DNA of 64,000 nucleotides from Hexactinellida sp. DTS-2022 (Eukaryota; Porifera; Hexactinellida). This document shows, in pieces, positions 10,977 through 21,816 of the stretch; the first letter of the stretch is position 1; each line of letters begins with the position of its first letter. The position numbers were made by a program, and so were the translations under genes. The notes beneath the pieces are model-generated. The model was not told the DNA's origin and did not search any database. It was given only the letters and a program-made list of their open reading frames with translations. The stretch is from the NCBI GenBank assembly GCA_028753945.1, contig JAPNXP010000003.1, positions 5,580,001-5,644,000 of the forward strand. The letters run 5' to 3'.

Positions 10977-13541
10977 ATGTTAAAAAAGGATAAAAAGCGC
11001 AGAAAACAATCGGTATCGGACGAGGAGCCTCCGCTGGCCTCCGAGCACACAGAAACCGAGTCTGCTCTCCCGCTTATCGACTCGGGCATTGACGATGTTA
11101 CCCTCCGGTCCCTAACGGTACATCGCGACTACCTCAGCGAGATAGCCAGCTCCCTACCAAAGCCGCCGGTACACAAAACAACGAACCGTCGTGTGTTCGT
11201 ACGGAAGCTGCGCCCCGTGTCGGAGCCTAGCGAGCGGCCCGTCTCCAAGTCTGTTAAGGTGCTGCGTCCGCTGCCCCAGGGGACCCTCTGTCGGCCGGAG
11301 CGTGTCCCTTGTCCGCGCTACTCCCAGGCGGGTCAGCTGCTGCCTCACAGCATACTCGGTACCGAGACTGAGTTCTGTTGCGAGGCGGCCTCGGCTGAGG
11401 AGCGACATGTCCGCATACACCCTAGGGAGGGGGAGAGGGGTAAGGAGAGGGTCAGGAAGACTTGGTTCCGGCCTCTGCCTCGACAGGAGCACGCGCTGCG
11501 GCACTGGCAACAGCGCATGCGGCAGAGACGGAGACAGCAGGAACACATCGCCACGCGGGTGGAGCGGCCCGCCGGACACCTGGTCATGAACCAAAGCGAC
11601 AGCTACATGGACAGACAGACCCTGCGGACCCTCATAGACAGAGCGGCTCCGTTCCTGGAGAGCGGACAGGGGTATAGGGCGGGCAGCGAGTTCTGGAACC
11701 AGCAGGAGCGCCTGGGGGACTACCTCACCGGGATCCGACTCAGTCTGACCAGCACGGAGCGGGGCCAGCCGCCCCAACTGCAGCTCGTCGGGAGACCGGA
11801 TGTGACGAAGTTCGAGACGGGTACGGAGTTCCCAGAGGCCCTACAGCCGCCCGCCTACCCCTGGAAACAATCCCGCTATCTCTCCGCCAGACTGCGGCAC
11901 TTCGAACCGATTCTCAGCGAAATGAACCCCCTGGACCCGGACCTCTCCGCGCTATACGTAATGGGGCGGGGCCCACAGACCCGCAGAGGCGAGGCTATTA
12001 AGCTAGGCAGCGTAGAGACCAGCCCCGAGTCCTCCGACGGGGAGACGGGAGAGGGAGATAGGAATGCTCCCCTGGCCCCGCCCCCCGGCCCGGGTCTGCT
12101 GGTGCAGGGGGGACACAGTCTCTCCGTGGGGGCCACAGCCCCGGTGCAGCTGAGACTGCTTATGGAGGGAGACACTGGTCAGCTGGTCACGGCTAGGATA
12201 TCCCTGGTTAATACGGGTCCCTCTGTGGTGTATGCGGACTGGATTAAGCTGCCGAAGCTCAATAAGCTGAACCGCGTGTTGGAGGGGAGCACTCAGAGAT
12301 TCTATTTCGATCTGAGAGAGAAGGTTATCCTCCCGGGACACTCCGTTTCCGTTCCGGTTATATTCAAGTCGGCGCAGGCAGGGGTCTACTGGGAGTCCTG
12401 GGAGCTGGCGACCCGCCCCGCCCTGCAGCCGCTGATTGTCACATTCCGCGGGGTCGCCACCTCTCGGGACAGATTCCTGCGAGCCCGGGAGGAGCTGGAG
12501 AGAGATCTGGGGGCCAGGGAGGCTCTGGTGACCGCAGAGAATATTCTAGAAGAAATACTGCTGGGTATAGTCACCCCCCCTCGGACCCCGCCCCGCTATA
12601 AACTCGACCGGACACAAGAGGAGAAGTTCACGCGCCTCAACCCGGGTGTGGAATTCCGCGAGGATTTATTCCGCGCGCTACAAACGCTCTACATCCACTC
12701 CTTCAACCCTCCGACCCTTTCCGACAGATCCGATTCTGTGGAGCCTCGTAAGGACGGTAAGACAAGCGCTAAGAAAGAAGACAGCAAGGGTAAGGCCGGT
12801 GCGAAACCCGCGGCAAAGAAAGGTGAGAAAGTCGAGAAGAAGGAGGAACTGACTCCCAGCAAACTGACCTTAGTGCCCGCCCAACAGGGGTACGGCACCC
12901 TCGGGAGAGACAAGATCCGCGAGGGCATGAGCGAGCTGCCTGAGTGGGACATGAGCATAGAGTCGCTAAAAAGCGCGATTCTTAGCACGTCAGGGAGTGA
13001 GCAGCAAGCCGATCTCTTACTGGCGCAGTTCAGCGAAGTTATAACGCGATTCAAATCGCCCTCTCATGTCCTGACTCAGAATTCCAACTACCAACACATG
13101 TATATAGCCCTTGTGCAGGCATTAGAGCTGATTCCGTACAATTCCGCGAAACTTCGCACCTTCTACAGCCTCCCAGAGAAGCCGTTTGTCGACGAGTCCC
13201 TCCCCGAGTCGGGCGAGAGTGTGGCTAGTCCCACAGACATGAGCAAGAAGAAGCGCGGTCAGAGCAAACAGGACGTTTCTAAGAAACCGGCTCCTAAGAA
13301 GGCCCCTCTCAAGGAGGAGACTCCTGCTAAGCCGAAGGGCTCCACCCCCAGTCGGAAGGGAAAAGCCTCTGTCACACCTCGGACACAACAGGACACTGTT
13401 GCGACTGAGGTAACTCCAGAGGTGCCGAAAACCGCAGAAGTGGACCCTGCTGCTGAGAGGCTGTACTCTGTTGAGCTGAAACAGACCGTGTGCGACTTGT
13501 TGCACGTATCCATTGGTAACTTCCTAGCTTCGGTAGCTTAG
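10977..13541 (+). CDS. MYCBPAP: MYCBP-associated protein (MYCBPAP) homologue, single exon
   Basis: An uninterrupted 854-codon frame starts at ATG 10977. The N-terminus is basic (a KKDKKRRK stretch). The middle has the conserved MYCBPAP layout: charged Arg-rich helices around residues 150-210, a WNQQERLGDYL segment, then a beta-rich part (about residues 395-500) resembling the immunoglobulin-like/ASPM-type folds of ciliary proteins. The C-terminal third has two low-complexity Lys/Ala/Pro tracts (about 590-625 and 755-815) flanking a helical conserved block. Family members associate with the MYC-binding protein AMY-1 and are testis and cilium related; a ciliary role here is inference. Length is close to that of the human protein (roughly 950). 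High GC and strong codon bias match the neighbouring dynactin exons. The gene lies about 600 bp downstream of the dynactin stop, on the same strand. Confidence 0.8.
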   Translation: MLKKDKKRRKQSVSDEEPPLASEHTETESALPLIDSGIDDVTLRSLTVHRDYLSEIASSLPKPPVHKTTNRRVFVRKLRPVSEPSERPVSKSVKVLRPLPQGTLCRPERVPCPRYSQAGQLLPHSILGTETEFCCEAASAEERHVRIHPREGERGKERVRKTWFRPLPRQEHALRHWQQRMRQRRRQQEHIATRVERPAGHLVMNQSDSYMDRQTLRTLIDRAAPFLESGQGYRAGSEFWNQQERLGDYLTGIRLSLTSTERGQPPQLQLVGRPDVTKFETGTEFPEALQPPAYPWKQSRYLSARLRHFEPILSEMNPLDPDLSALYVMGRGPQTRRGEAIKLGSVETSPESSDGETGEGDRNAPLAPPPGPGLLVQGGHSLSVGATAPVQLRLLMEGDTGQLVTARISLVNTGPSVVYADWIKLPKLNKLNRVLEGSTQRFYFDLREKVILPGHSVSVPVIFKSAQAGVYWESWELATRPALQPLIVTFRGVATSRDRFLRAREELERDLGAREALVTAENILEEILLGIVTPPRTPPRYKLDRTQEEKFTRLNPGVEFREDLFRALQTLYIHSFNPPTLSDRSDSVEPRKDGKTSAKKEDSKGKAGAKPAAKKGEKVEKKEELTPSKLTLVPAQQGYGTLGRDKIREGMSELPEWDMSIESLKSAILSTSGSEQQADLLLAQFSEVITRFKSPSHVLTQNSNYQHMYIALVQALELIPYNSAKLRTFYSLPEKPFVDESLPESGESVASPTDMSKKKRGQSKQDVSKKPAPKKAPLKEETPAKPKGSTPSRKGKASVTPRTQQDTVATEVTPEVPKTAEVDPAAERLYSVELKQTVCDLLHVSIGNFLASVA

Positions 13542-13870
13542 TATAGTACGCGTCTGTATTTAATCCATAATATAAATACCAAATATAATTAGAAAACTAA
13601 TGTCCCGAGTTTTTATTTGGAATAATAGGCCCAGTTCAAAACGTCGAAATTCCAGAAAATTATACCCCTTTTTATATGTCACACTTTTGACACTTGTTTG
13701 TTATAGGAAAAGGATGGTCTTTCACACATTTGTTGACCCTCCTCTTGGAAAGTGATATCTAGCTAACAATTGAACGGCACTTAAATGAAAATATTTAGCA
13801 TTACTTAACTAGTATACTATATTTATACTCTATTATAAGTGACTTTCTAATTATAGTATACCATATAGCC

Positions 13871-13879
13871 TATAAATAG
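13871..13879 (+). promoter_or_regulatory. TATA box candidate for the DUF4139/Ubl gene
   Basis: TATAAATAG lies 54 bp before the ATG at 13933, in an AT-rich leader with no upstream ATG between. Spacing suits a short 5' UTR of about 25 nt. Inferred from sequence only. Confidence 0.45.
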
Positions 13880-13932
13880 AGACTAACTCAATACATTCTC
13901 ATAACTTTCCATAAACTTTCCAACACAAGAAG

Positions 13933-16900
13933 ATGGCTGCTCTAGAAATGCCCGTTCGCTCCCTAATCCTGTACAACAACGGTTACGGTGTGTTCGAGCG
14001 AAATGTCAAGGTCAGGGGTCGGGGGCACATAGACCTGTACTTCCAAGCTAAAGACATGGAATATGTGCTCAAGAGTCTCTCATTCACAGACGAGACAGGC
14101 TCCAGTCTGGGAAATATATCCTATGAGCCTACAAGGCCTGAGGCTACCTTTACAGTGGATGATACTGAGAGTCTGTTGGGACTGATGCGGGGACTGCAGG
14201 GGTTCATTGTAGCAGTTAAGCTGTATTCGGGAGATAGCGTGGAGGGGAGACTGTTAGGCGTAGACTCTCTAGAGGTGAGATACATTAGTTCTAATTGTAC
14301 TATAATGGCATTGTGATACATTAGTTCTAATTGTATATCGGCATCAACAAGAATTAACATACAGTGAACTCCCGTTATAACTAAGTCGGATTTTTAACGA
14401 CATTCTGTGAAGAAGTTATTATTTTTATTAAAAACAGCGTGCATTATTACTAAAAACCTGACTCACACTTACTAGTGCCTGTATATTGCTAAGAAAATCT
14501 CACCACCATTAACTGTTCCGTATTAACTTATTATAAATACAGTGAACTCTCGTTATAATTAGATATAACTCTCGTTATAACTGACTTCGTTATAACTCTA
14601 CATTCCTCGCAGGTGTCCGTGTCAGCTGACCACCTCCAGCAGACTAACCACGTGTGTCTGCTGCTGCCTGACGGCTCCCTGGTTAAGCACAGCATAAGCG
14701 CCATAGAGCGGATACGCGTGCTGGACACGAGTGCGGTTAAGGACATAGAGCACAGTCTGGACCTGATAAAGAGCGCAGAGAAGACCAACATGCAGAAACT
14801 CTCTATATTCTATCACGGGGACGAACAGGAGAAACAGCTTAGTGTTCGCTACGGGGTTATCGTAAGCGAGTGGCTCAGCTCATATAGACTCGTGTTAAAA
14901 CCGGAAGCCACAGCCTCTAATACTATCACATTCAAACTGGAAGGATTCGCGGTTGTTAACAACGTTAAAGACGAAGATTGGAACGACATTAAGCTGACGC
15001 TTGTGGTTGGCGCTCCTATTCTCCCGGGGGCGGCGACTGGAGGCAGCACCGCCTCCTCTGGAGGGAGTCTCGAGCTGACCATTAAGCAGATAACCGGAGG
15101 GGACCTGTTCATACGGGCTAACCCCAGGGACTCTGTGGAGACCGTCATTAAGAAGGTGATTGTTAGTTATATGTACAGTAATGTAGTATAGTACACACTT
15201 AGATAGTTAGTTATACGACAGTATATGTAGTATAGTACACACTTAGATAGTTATACCAGGGTGTGATACAGAGGGGGGGTTGCCCTGGGAGTTCCCCCCC
15301 CCCTAGGAAAGATGCCCCCCCCCCCTAGGAAAGATGCCCCCATCCCAGGATTTGTCTTAACTTTGCTTCATAGTTATTAAATAAAGGATAAGTTATTGCT
15401 AATATAAACAGGATTAAATCATAGAATGATTATGCCAACTAAATACACTAATTTTGGCCTATACATGTATATGCTGCTCCTTTATCCAAGGGAACAGTCT
15501 GTTTCTAGGAAAGTTTCCCCCCCAGGAAAAAATTTCTGTATCAATCCCTGTATACGTACAGTAAATGTAGTACACACTTAGCTAAGTTATAGTAACACAC
15601 GCCAAGTTATAGTAATTACCACACGATCATCTACAGTTGTCCAATGTAAATCCTAACTTCCTCCCATCTTCTCTTTGACACTTGGCTTCATTGACATTTG
15701 GACTTGACTCCAATTTACTTAGTTATACAGTAAATATCATACAGTAGAACCTCGTTAGTAAAATACAGTTAATACGAAATTCCGTTTAATATGAACACTA
15801 TTTCAGTCCCCTTCAAAGCCTATTCAATGCAAATGAGATTGATTAATACGAATTCCGGATAAGGCGAACACATTTTGACGATCCCCTGGTGTTCGTACTA
15901 ACGAGGTTCTACTGTACCAAACTTATCGATGTGTTTATTCAACCTAAACGTAATTTAAACAACCCTCACAAACGGGATGGGAGTGTGATACTTCTGGTTT
16001 CACCAAACCTTCAATAGTATTTATTTAGATTACTGGGATGATGTTTAAATATAATTTCAATATTAAAATTACATTTTATATTTATTAATTAACCGGAGTT
16101 GACTGTACTTAGGTGAGGCATATTTAGCATAGCATTTGTTCGCGATTATTAATTTAAACCCCTTAGCGATTATTCGAAGAAATAAGATACTTTTTATGAA
16201 AATAATTACATTAGAACCTACGTTATCCGACCTCTATAAACCGGAATTTCTTTAATCCGACACAGAATTTCCTATCCCAACGAACGTCATATTAGGCAGG
16301 TTCTGCTGTATAAACTAAATAATTAATTAATTACTTTATAGAGTAAACATTGGATTTAACGACTACAGTCGAAACCGGGTTTTTCTAACTAATCGGTTTA
16401 TTCTAACTAAGTATTTATTCTACATGTATAAGGAATTCCAATTTTGTTTTATTTTCAATCGGAATTTTCTTACTTTATTTGCATGCAAAGAATTGGTTAG
16501 AAAAAACCGGTTTCGACTGTACTACATATTTGCTACAAAACACTAATAACGACTTTATTCTTGTCCAGAGTTCCGTAGCAGTATTTGAAGCTACTTCAGA
16601 TTTAGTGAATTTTTAGCCTGCTTAAACGAGTGTCGTTAAACCCAATGTATACATATACTCTACTTAGTATAATTATGTTTAAGTTTAAGTTTATCGAAGA
16701 AGGCTCCTGGAGTTGAAGGTATAGTGGAACCGTAATTTCAAAAATAGGTGTGAAAATGTGAGATTTGATTTTAATTAATTAATGTTGTTTGCAAAGAGAA
16801 TAAATAACAAACTACTTAATACGAAAAAATTAACAGAATATTTGTAGACCGAAATTCTTGTTATTGGACACACAAACTAATCTCCCGTTAGTATCTATAG

Positions 16901-19900
16901 CTATTCCTTGGGGCTCATATAACATTCCTTGTTCGTGTCCCTTTCTTCTTATGGTGTGTAGGAGGTTGCCTGCTGGGGAGAATACTCGAATGGAGTGTGT
17001 GCCTAGATCGCTAATGACAAAGTTGTTGTTTCTGTCCAAACAGAAGAAGCATGGGATTAACACATCCATTCCTTGTCCTTTGCTAATGAGAGAGTGTAGC
17101 AAGTCTCCCTCTAGTGACAGTACCAGCATACATGGATTCTCCTTTGGACACAGTACGTATACGCGGTCATGCGATAGCTTGACGTCATACGGGTATGATA
17201 TTGCCTGATGTGTGATGTTCCTCACATGGTTCAGGTCTGTGTCGAGTACACAGATTCTGTTGTTACGGAAATCTGCTATGAACACCTGTCCGTTGGAATC
17301 TGTTGTTAGTTGTTGAGGAGATTCGAATTCTCCGTTATTCGATCCCATCTTACCTATCTGCTTAACGAAGCTAAAATCAGTTAGCGAGTATTTGCTTATA
17401 GTGTGTCCCATGTCGCTACTAACATACACACTATTCCCGTGAATAGCTATGCCATATGGACGATGCAACCGTCCGTCACCTAACTGATTGAGATACTCTC
17501 CTGTTTCGGAGAATATCTCTACTCTATCATTGTACCAATTTGCTACGAATATCTGGTTTGTAGCTTCGTTAATGGCGACACCAGATGCATATTTCAACTC
17601 GCCAGGAGCTGAACCTTGTTTCCCAGTAGCAACAGTGGGCAAATGGAATGTGGCGTAGTTAGGCCCTACTGGTATCTGTGTAATCTCTCCGAGTCGGGAA
17701 ATGCTCACTTCGAGGGTGTCTGCTGCTGGAGGGGGAATGGGATAGCGAGCTGCCATTTGATTGTTTGTAGAAGAATAGTTTAATATTTTATGTCGAATTG
17801 ATTGCAATGGATAATCTGTGTATTTATAGCTGTATGATTTGTTTGTTGCAACAAACAAACAACAATGATGAGATGATGATGTGAGTATAATGTGGTAGCA
17901 CACACAACACGAGTTATACAGTGTATGTTGTAATGTCTCGTTACTAGGATGCTGTAAGGAATGTGGTTAAAGTTCTTCTATTCTGTCCTAATTGCAATTC
18001 AGTATTGAATAACAAGATATCATATTTACAACAGATTTACGATAGTATTTACGTTACTAATTTGAATAATATAATTCTGTGACCCAGACCCACCCATTGA
18101 CCCATCACACAATTTCCAATATCTAAATACGTACTATTGTCACAGTTACAGAAAAGTAACGGAATAACAGAAAAACAGAATATTACTACCTCAAGAAAGC
18201 TACTTGTTGCTTTTTCAAATATGTTTAGTTTTTCTATGCACATCAATATTATGATGATGATGATGATGAGTGATTTCAAATACACTTTAAACTGTGATAC
18301 GTATTTAGATACAAGTGTATTTGAAATTTTTGAATTTGTATAACAGAATAACATAAAAACAGAATATAACTACCTCAAGAAATATACCATACACTATACA
18401 CTATACACCATTATACCAGGGTATTATACAGGAGTAGAATTGAACACTCCTAACTATCCTAAGGTCACTAGAGTATGAATTTTGTACGCCTAAAAGGTTA
18501 GTTTTGTATTACTCTATGGGGACTTTCGGCAGTTTTCGCGCTCCTAAACGCAAACATATCCCAATTTATACGCTTCTAGGCGTATAACGCGCTCCTGGAT
18601 AAACCCCTGCATTATACTATACACTATACACCATGATTATACTATACACTATACACCAAATGATACTATACACTATATACACTATACACAATACACTATA
18701 CGTATGTCTGCTTAGGTTGCGAGTAAGAAGGGCATCACGGAGAGCAGCGTCAAGCTTATATTCGCCGGGAAACAGCTGGAGCCAGGTCGGCACCTACAGG
18801 ACTACAACATACAGAACAACACCACTCTCCACTTGGTGCTTAAAACCGGTACCTCCCAAGGAGCCAGCTCTTCCGGCGGGAAGGGCTGGGTCATGGCGGC
18901 ACAGCACAATCTGTCCTACTACCCCATCGACATGGCAGTGACCGCTAAGCGGAAGCAGAAAGCTATCGTACCGCTGCTGAGCACTGAGCTAAAGGGGTAC
19001 CAGGTGCTGCTGTACGATGAGAACTATCTTAAGGGGAATCCCCTCACTGCTATTCTATTCGAGAACACCACTGGACGCACACTCGACGGAGGCAGTATAC
19101 AGGTAGACTATAGGTTATGCAGTAATACTACTAACGGTATATGTCACTTAAGTAGACTATGATATGCAGTAGAGCTACTAACGTATAATAATACAGTCGA
19201 ACCCCTTTAGTACGGTTAATACGAAATTCCGGTTAATACGAACACTACTACAGTCCCTTTCAAAGCATTTTCAATACAAATGACCCCGGTTAATACGAAG
19301 CCCGGATAAGGCGAACATTACGGTCTCCTGGTGTTCGTACTAACGAAGTTATACTGTATTATATCGATTTTGGTGCAATAAATACAGTCTCGTTAATACG
19401 AATGGATAAGGGGGAATATCGGTTAAAGAGTGCGTAGAAAGATTAAGCGGAGTTACTTGCATGTATTTGTCATACCTGCCAACTGTACAGGGATTCCCTG
19501 TACAGTACAGGGATTTTAACCATTTTGGCTGGACCGTACAGGGATTTTTAAATTTGTCAGGGTTTTTAGATAGGGAAAATTATTGATTGTGAGTCTATTA
19601 AAATACCTAAACATATCTACACCATGTAAATATAGCATCTGTTCCTATTCGAGCATACAGGGATTCCCTGTACAGTCTATATAACTAATGTTTTCACCTT
19701 TACAAGAAAGATTTTTGGGTGTGTACAGGGATTTTGGCCAATGTACAGGGGGAAATAGTTGCCTCGTACAGGGATATGTCTCAAATAAGTTGGCAGGTAT
19801 GATTTGTATAAACTATGGGAATTAATACGAACAAAATTAGACGGTCCCCTGGTGTTCCTATTAACGAGAATCTACTGTATTTGGTATACAGTACGTAGAC

Positions 19901-20801
19901 TAGTTAATACGAAAATCTAGTTGTGTTCACATCACATAGTACCATGGATAACACTGGTTTGTAGGTAATGACAGAGGACCTCTTCCTCGGGGAGGGCAGC
20001 TTCCTGACCCTGCACCCAGGGGACGAGAGTGCCCCCATCCCCTACTGCGTGGAGACAGGCTGTGACGTCACTGTTGACTACGACATAAGCACACTAAAGT
20101 ACCACAGAATAGTCGTTAAGGACGGCAGTGTGGAGTTCACAAGGAAGCGCAGGCAAAGAACGATATACCGCATTAAGAACAAAACCCCGAGGCAACTGGA
20201 TTTCCTGCTTAACCATCCGTTCCTTGAGGGCTGGGTGTTGCTACAGAAGGATCCTAACAATCCGGTTAACGAATTCGAAGAGCCGGTGGATATAACTGAC
20301 CGGTTGTACCAGTTTAGGTTTCAAGTTGAGCCTAATGTTGAGAAGCAAGTATTTAATGTAAGGGAGTCTACGAATGACGTCATATCGCATGACTTAGATT
20401 CTGAAGTTAACAGGGAAGATCTGGAAGAGTGGAACAAAAAGGGATATCTTGACCAACCCACGCACGATGCAATTAGAGATATTATAGATATTCAATCTGA
20501 GATCAGTGAAATCTCAAAAAATATATTGGAGAAGGAAGCAGAGATTCGTGATCTTAACTCCACTCAGTCCCGCCTGCGAGATAATATACAGGCGCTACAG
20601 GGCCACGAGGGGGAGTGCAAGAAGTACGTGAAACAACTGGGGGCGACTGAGGACCGTATAAACTCAATTCAGACGGGAATAAAAGGAATCCGACTAGACA
20701 AGAAGAAACTAACTGCTGATAAGGAAAGGAAGATTGACTTGGTTGCATTCTCGAAAGATTTGAAAGCTGAAGACGAGAGCGCGAGCGAGAGCACAACTTA
20801 A
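13933..20801 (+). CDS. DUF4139-type protein with an internal ubiquitin-like domain
   Basis: Four exons in phase 0 (13933-14274, 14613-15155, 18716-19102, 19965-20801) give 702 residues. The N-terminal region ([13 protein letters not shown], about residues 8-115) and the segment reading [17 protein letters not shown] (about 225-245) are typical of the DUF4140/DUF4139 family, which is widespread in bacteria and eukaryotes and of unknown biochemical role. Residues 267-340 form a ubiquitin-like fold: the [14 protein letters not shown] and TLHLVL motifs align closely with ubiquitin. The DUF4139 sheet appears to resume at about residue 349 ([14 protein letters not shown]) and runs to about 530. A helical coiled-coil tail ends at a stop after a Glu/Ser-rich tip. 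Ubiquitin's C-terminal GlyGly is absent (LKTG, then a Ser/Gly linker), so this Ubl is probably a fixed domain and not a precursor to be cleaved. Intron 2 splits the Ubl and holds an antisense gene. Confidence 0.85.
14362..14605. mobile_element. MITE family B fragments (CAGTGAACTCCCGTTATAAC type)
   Basis: Two partial copies with CAGTGAACTC(C/T)CGTTATAA starts at 14362 and about 14541, and repeated CGTTATAACT words, filling intron 1 of the DUF4139/Ubl gene. Confidence 0.6.
15255..15556. mobile_element. TIR element with poly-C blocks
   Basis: ATACCAGGGTGTGATACAG at the left and CTGTATCAATCCCTGTATA at the right are imperfect inverted repeats around several CCTAGGAAAGATGCCCCC words. Confidence 0.55.
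15742..15914. mobile_element. MITE family A, well preserved
   Basis: CAGTAGAACCTCGTTAGTA / TACTAACGAGGTTCTACTG perfect 19-bp inverted ends; internal GTTAATACGAA and GGATAAGGCGAAC words. Confidence 0.9.
16364..16520. mobile_element. MITE family Q (ACAGTCGAAACCGG type)
   Basis: ACAGTCGAAACCGGGTTTTT / AAAAAACCGGTTTCGACTGT inverted ends. A half copy lies near 2755-2825. Confidence 0.75.
16830..17756 (-). CDS. NHL-repeat beta-propeller protein, nested in an intron
   Basis: A single-exon 308-residue protein lies antisense inside intron 2 of the DUF4139/Ubl gene. After a short Pro-rich N-terminus it is made almost wholly of NHL repeats: [62 protein letters not shown] and [17 protein letters not shown] mark successive blades, about six in total. 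This is the C-terminal half of TRIM-NHL proteins such as TRIM2, TRIM71 and Brat, without RING, B-box or coiled coil. Such stand-alone NHL propellers bind protein or RNA; no enzymatic residues are evident. An in-frame Met at 17903 would add 49 residues, but a TATA motif lies between the two Met codons, so I prefer 17756. Confidence 0.85.
   Translation of the reverse strand: MAARYPIPPPAADTLEVSISRLGEITQIPVGPNYATFHLPTVATGKQGSAPGELKYASGVAINEATNQIFVANWYNDRVEIFSETGEYLNQLGDGRLHRPYGIAIHGNSVYVSSDMGHTISKYSLTDFSFVKQIGKMGSNNGEFESPQQLTTDSNGQVFIADFRNNRICVLDTDLNHVRNITHQAISYPYDVKLSHDRVYVLCPKENPCMLVLSLEGDLLHSLISKGQGMDVLIPCFFCLDRNNNFVISDLGTHSIRVFSPAGNLLHTIRRKGHEQGMLYEPQGIAIDTNGRLVCVSNNKNFGLQIFC
17821..17828 (-). 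promoter_or_regulatory. TATA box candidate for the nested NHL gene
   Basis: TATAAATA read on the minus strand lies about 65 bp upstream of the preferred ATG at 17756. It falls inside the longer open frame that begins at 17903, which argues for the shorter start. Confidence 0.4.
18410..18612. mobile_element. TIR element family N (CAGGAGCG type)
   Basis: Left ACCAGGGTATTATACAGGAG and right GCTCCTGGATAAACCCCTG; CGCTCCTA/TAGGCGTA words inside. Related DNA at 27110-27298 and 53822-54295. Confidence 0.5.
19194..19356. mobile_element. MITE family A
   Basis: CAGTCGAACCCCTTTAGTACG / CGTACTAACGAAGTTATACTG ends, GTTAATACGAA words, GGATAAGGCGAAC block. Confidence 0.8.
19385..19877. mobile_element. MITE family A interrupted by another element
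   Basis: CAGTCTCGTTAATACGAA at the left and TATTAACGAGAATCTACTG at the right belong to one family-A copy split by the 19472-19800 insertion. Confidence 0.7.
19472..19800. mobile_element. TIR element with repeated TACAGGGATT words
   Basis: ATACCTGCCAACT / AGTTGGCAGGTAT perfect 13-bp inverted ends. Around eight TACAGGG-type words lie inside. Flanks share ATTTGT, consistent with a partly decayed 8-bp duplication. Confidence 0.8.
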
Positions 20802-21816
20802 ATGTGGCATTCGTCTTTTAGAGATTTGCAGCCTGAGTATTTTAGAGATTTATAGATACCATTATATGACATGCTAATAGGGATGCGAACTGTTATTTAG
20901 ATATTGGATTAGGTTGCGCTAGTCGTGTATAGATAATATTTATATTATTTCAATTGTAGATTATAACGAAACAATCCTGTTCTTAATTAAACTTACCTTA
21001 TTATAGTAAATTAACGCGAATTGCTTCAAATCGCGTTAATTTCCAGCAAATTTATACAATGGATGGGCGAATTTTCTAATCTTTATTCGCTTTAATTTCA
21101 TGTATTTGAAGATGTTCTTCCCCTCAATTGCGTTAATTTCATGTATTTTTGAAAATGTTTGCTCCAAATCACGTTAACTTCTTGAACGTTAATTTCCTAT
21201 AATATGGTATTTCTAGTACTATTCTTCTCCCCTATTCCAACACTGAGAATACCAATTAACTTAGGTTGCTAGCTTCTATGATTCTATTGAAAAACTTTTT
21301 AAAATAGTATAGTACGTATATTAATTATCTTATTAGAAATAACGTTATACTAATATAGCATTGTAGATTTACGAACGTAAAACGTAATTTCAGGCTCTAG
21401 CAAGGCTCTTTATCATCAAAAATTCCCTTTGAAAAGCCGGGTTTTTATAGCTATATTGAAGAGGTGTTGGCCGATAATAAGAAATTCATTGGTAAATTCA
21501 GGATCCAATTCCTTGACTAACATTAAGGCATATGTATTAATGAATACGTCATTTAATCGACAATACGTAGATATTACATAACAATATACTGCATGAGACA
21601 AATATAGGACATTGTTTCATTCAGCTTGATACATAGAATTAATTTTGAATAAAAACAAATAAGTATCTATTTTAATATATAGAAATACAAACATGATAAC
21701 TAGCAGATGCAGTTTAACTAAAGCAATGTTAGGTTGATCAAGGCTAAAATATCTTGCATTTAGGCGAGGGGTGATCATAGTTCGAATGTGAGTGCTTATA
21801 TCATCGTTTTCATCCA
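20802..21816. other. Intergenic DNA between the DUF4139/Ubl gene and TEAD
   Basis: AT-rich tail-to-tail space. It holds the 20999-21204 element and a family-L remnant (about 21390-21480). No gene seen. Confidence 0.6.
20999..21204. mobile_element. TIR element with repeated CGCGTTAATTTC words
   Basis: TATTATAGTAAATTAACG / CGTTAATTTCCTATAATA inverted ends (one mismatch). The word (C)GTTAATTTC occurs about five times inside. Confidence 0.75.

Noticed and set aside
11154-11777. 207-codon minus-strand frame opposite MYCBPAP
   Set aside because: A shadow of a GC-rich coding exon; composition is Leu/Arg/Pro-biased as expected of antisense frames.
18716-18850. Separate polyubiquitin or processed ubiquitin pseudogene
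   Set aside because: The first half of the fold lies in the preceding host exon, the frame is open and spliced, and the GlyGly end is absent.
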